Below are positions 22,109-22,888 of a stretch of 22,888 nucleotides of DNA, in pieces. A program made the translations under genes and the position numbers. This DNA comes from Spirochaetaceae bacterium (lineage in GTDB: Bacteria > Spirochaetota > Spirochaetia > Treponematales > Breznakiellaceae), in assembly GCA_031265635.1 (NCBI GenBank), contig JAISCK010000019.1:1-22888 (forward strand). The letters are read 5' to 3'. Every line of letters starts with the position of its first letter. Position 1 is the stretch's first letter. The notes under the pieces were generated by a model, which did not search any database, was not told the DNA's origin, and saw only the letters and a program-made list of their open reading frames with translations.

Positions 22109-22888
22109 TTATTCGCCTACGGAAATGTTCAAAAGGCTGTTCAGGTCAAACGCGCCCCTTGTCTGTTTTTTTTGCACCGCCTCTCCCCGCAGCCGGGAGA
22201 CAAATTCCCCTGAAAGTTCCTCTATGGTGCTTCGCAGCAGGCCGAACAGTTCTTCGCCGTTGTAGCCGCCTGAGGTAACGGCGATGGTTTCACTGCTGCG
22301 CGCGGAAAGGGTTTTTGAATACCAGACCCTGCCGCTTGCCGCGTCGCTTAAGGTAAGGGACATGGAAACAACGGCCCGCATTTTTCCGCTCTTTCCAATA
22401 CCTGAGGCCATATCTTTGGTAAAGTTGAATTCCAGGGCCATGAGACTTACCGCGCCGGTACCCGCCATCAGGGCCGGGGCGAATTCCCTGTCCCTGGCCG
22501 ATACATAACGGTAGCCCGGAGGCGTAACAAAGCCCCGCCGGGCGGCCCGGTTGTCAACACGGGCAGCTTGATACGCGGCGGCGGAAAGAACCCGGTCCCG
22601 GTCAATACAGGTTATGCCTTCCCGGTTCATGACCCGGAACACAATGGCCTCGGCCTCGCCGATAAAATTTTCAGCAAAAGTCGCGTACTCCGCGCCTTCG
22701 GCTTTGTTGAAAAGGCCCAGCGCGTCGGTGAGAAAACCGCCGTTTTGCTGTACGGATTTTTCCTCGTCAGCCCAGTGAATATCGTTGTTGGAACGCAGGG
22801 CGACCAGGGCCACAGGCTCGCGGTTCATGTCGCCGGCAGCCGAACTCGCGCAGCCGGCGCAGATAAAAAAAACCGCCAGTACAGGCGC
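22109..22888 (-). CDS. Lipoprotein of unknown function (5' partial)
   Basis: The frame is open to the window edge. The codons upstream of the ATG at 22828 encode VLAVFFICAGCASSAAGD, a hydrophobic signal peptide with a lipobox ending CAGC. The true start is therefore outside the window, and the internal ATG at 22828 is not the start. The mature part (about 245 residues) has VALVALRSNNDIHW, a mid-region (GAVSLMALEFNFTKD) and a strand-rich C-terminal part (MRAVVSMSLTLSDAASGRVWYSKTL), then LNSLLNISVGE. The layout resembles small curli/penicillin-binding-associated lipoproteins that respond to envelope state, but I see no firm match. It is followed 7 nt later by the radical SAM gene, so it is the first visible gene of that operon. 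Confidence 0.72.
   Translation of the reverse strand, partial: APVLAVFFICAGCASSAAGDMNREPVALVALRSNNDIHWADEEKSVQQNGGFLTDALGLFNKAEGAEYATFAENFIGEAEAIVFRVMNREGITCIDRDRVLSAAAYQAARVDNRAARRGFVTPPGYRYVSARDREFAPALMAGTGAVSLMALEFNFTKDMASGIGKSGKMRAVVSMSLTLSDAASGRVWYSKTLSARSSETIAVTSGGYNGEELFGLLRSTIEELSGEFVSRLRGEAVQKKQTRGAFDLNSLLNISVGE

Overview
The window looks like a chromosomal segment of a spirochaete, most likely a termite-gut-type Treponema. This is an inference from the gene content: several lipoproteins, a class I Fe-S fumarase, GH77 and GH13 alpha-glucan enzymes, and a GH18 lipoprotein, all in a GC-rich background. No marker gene is present to prove it. Coding density is very high. The longest gene-free stretch is about 190 bases, and most genes sit in short, tightly packed or overlapping operons.

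Layout. Positions 1-3851 (+): the 3' part of an MscS-type channel, a GH18-family lipoprotein and a class I fumarase, closely spaced. Positions 3848-8960: a carbohydrate- or organic-acid-uptake cassette. A GntR/HutC regulator (-) is divergent from an enolase-superfamily (mandelate racemase subgroup) enzyme and a complete tripartite tricarboxylate transporter, tctC-tctB-tctA (+). The divergent intergenic region carries near-consensus promoters, a 29-bp palindrome at the expected transcription start and a 20-bp-period direct repeat. A strong intrinsic terminator closes the transporter operon at 8966-9000. Positions 8979-12660 (-): an SppA-type signal peptide peptidase with a barrel-like N-terminal extension, overlapping by 8 nt an HD-domain protein whose N-terminus resembles a decayed CCA-adding/poly(A) polymerase nucleotidyltransferase. 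Positions 12734-13876 (-): two AT-rich genes, a DinB/YfiT-like protein and an unrecognised lipoprotein, each with its own clear promoter. Positions 14019-20403: a roughly 1200-residue GH13 alpha-amylase-family protein (-) and a GH77 4-alpha-glucanotransferase, malQ (-), separated by an AT-rich type II toxin-antitoxin pair (Phd/YefM antitoxin and PIN-domain toxin, +). Positions 20460-22888 (-): a lipoprotein (5' end outside the window), a PflX-like radical SAM protein and a proline-rich secreted protein, forming one operon of unknown purpose.

How they work together. The GH13 and MalQ proteins probably act on maltodextrin or glycogen in the cytoplasm. The TTT transporter probably imports an organic or sugar acid that the racemase/dehydratase-type enzyme processes, under a ligand-responsive GntR repressor. 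Fumarase belongs to central carbon metabolism. Several promoters (sppA, GH13, antitoxin) place the predicted transcription start almost on the start codon, with no Shine-Dalgarno sequence, which suggests leaderless messages. No tRNA, rRNA, CRISPR array, transposase or phage gene was seen.
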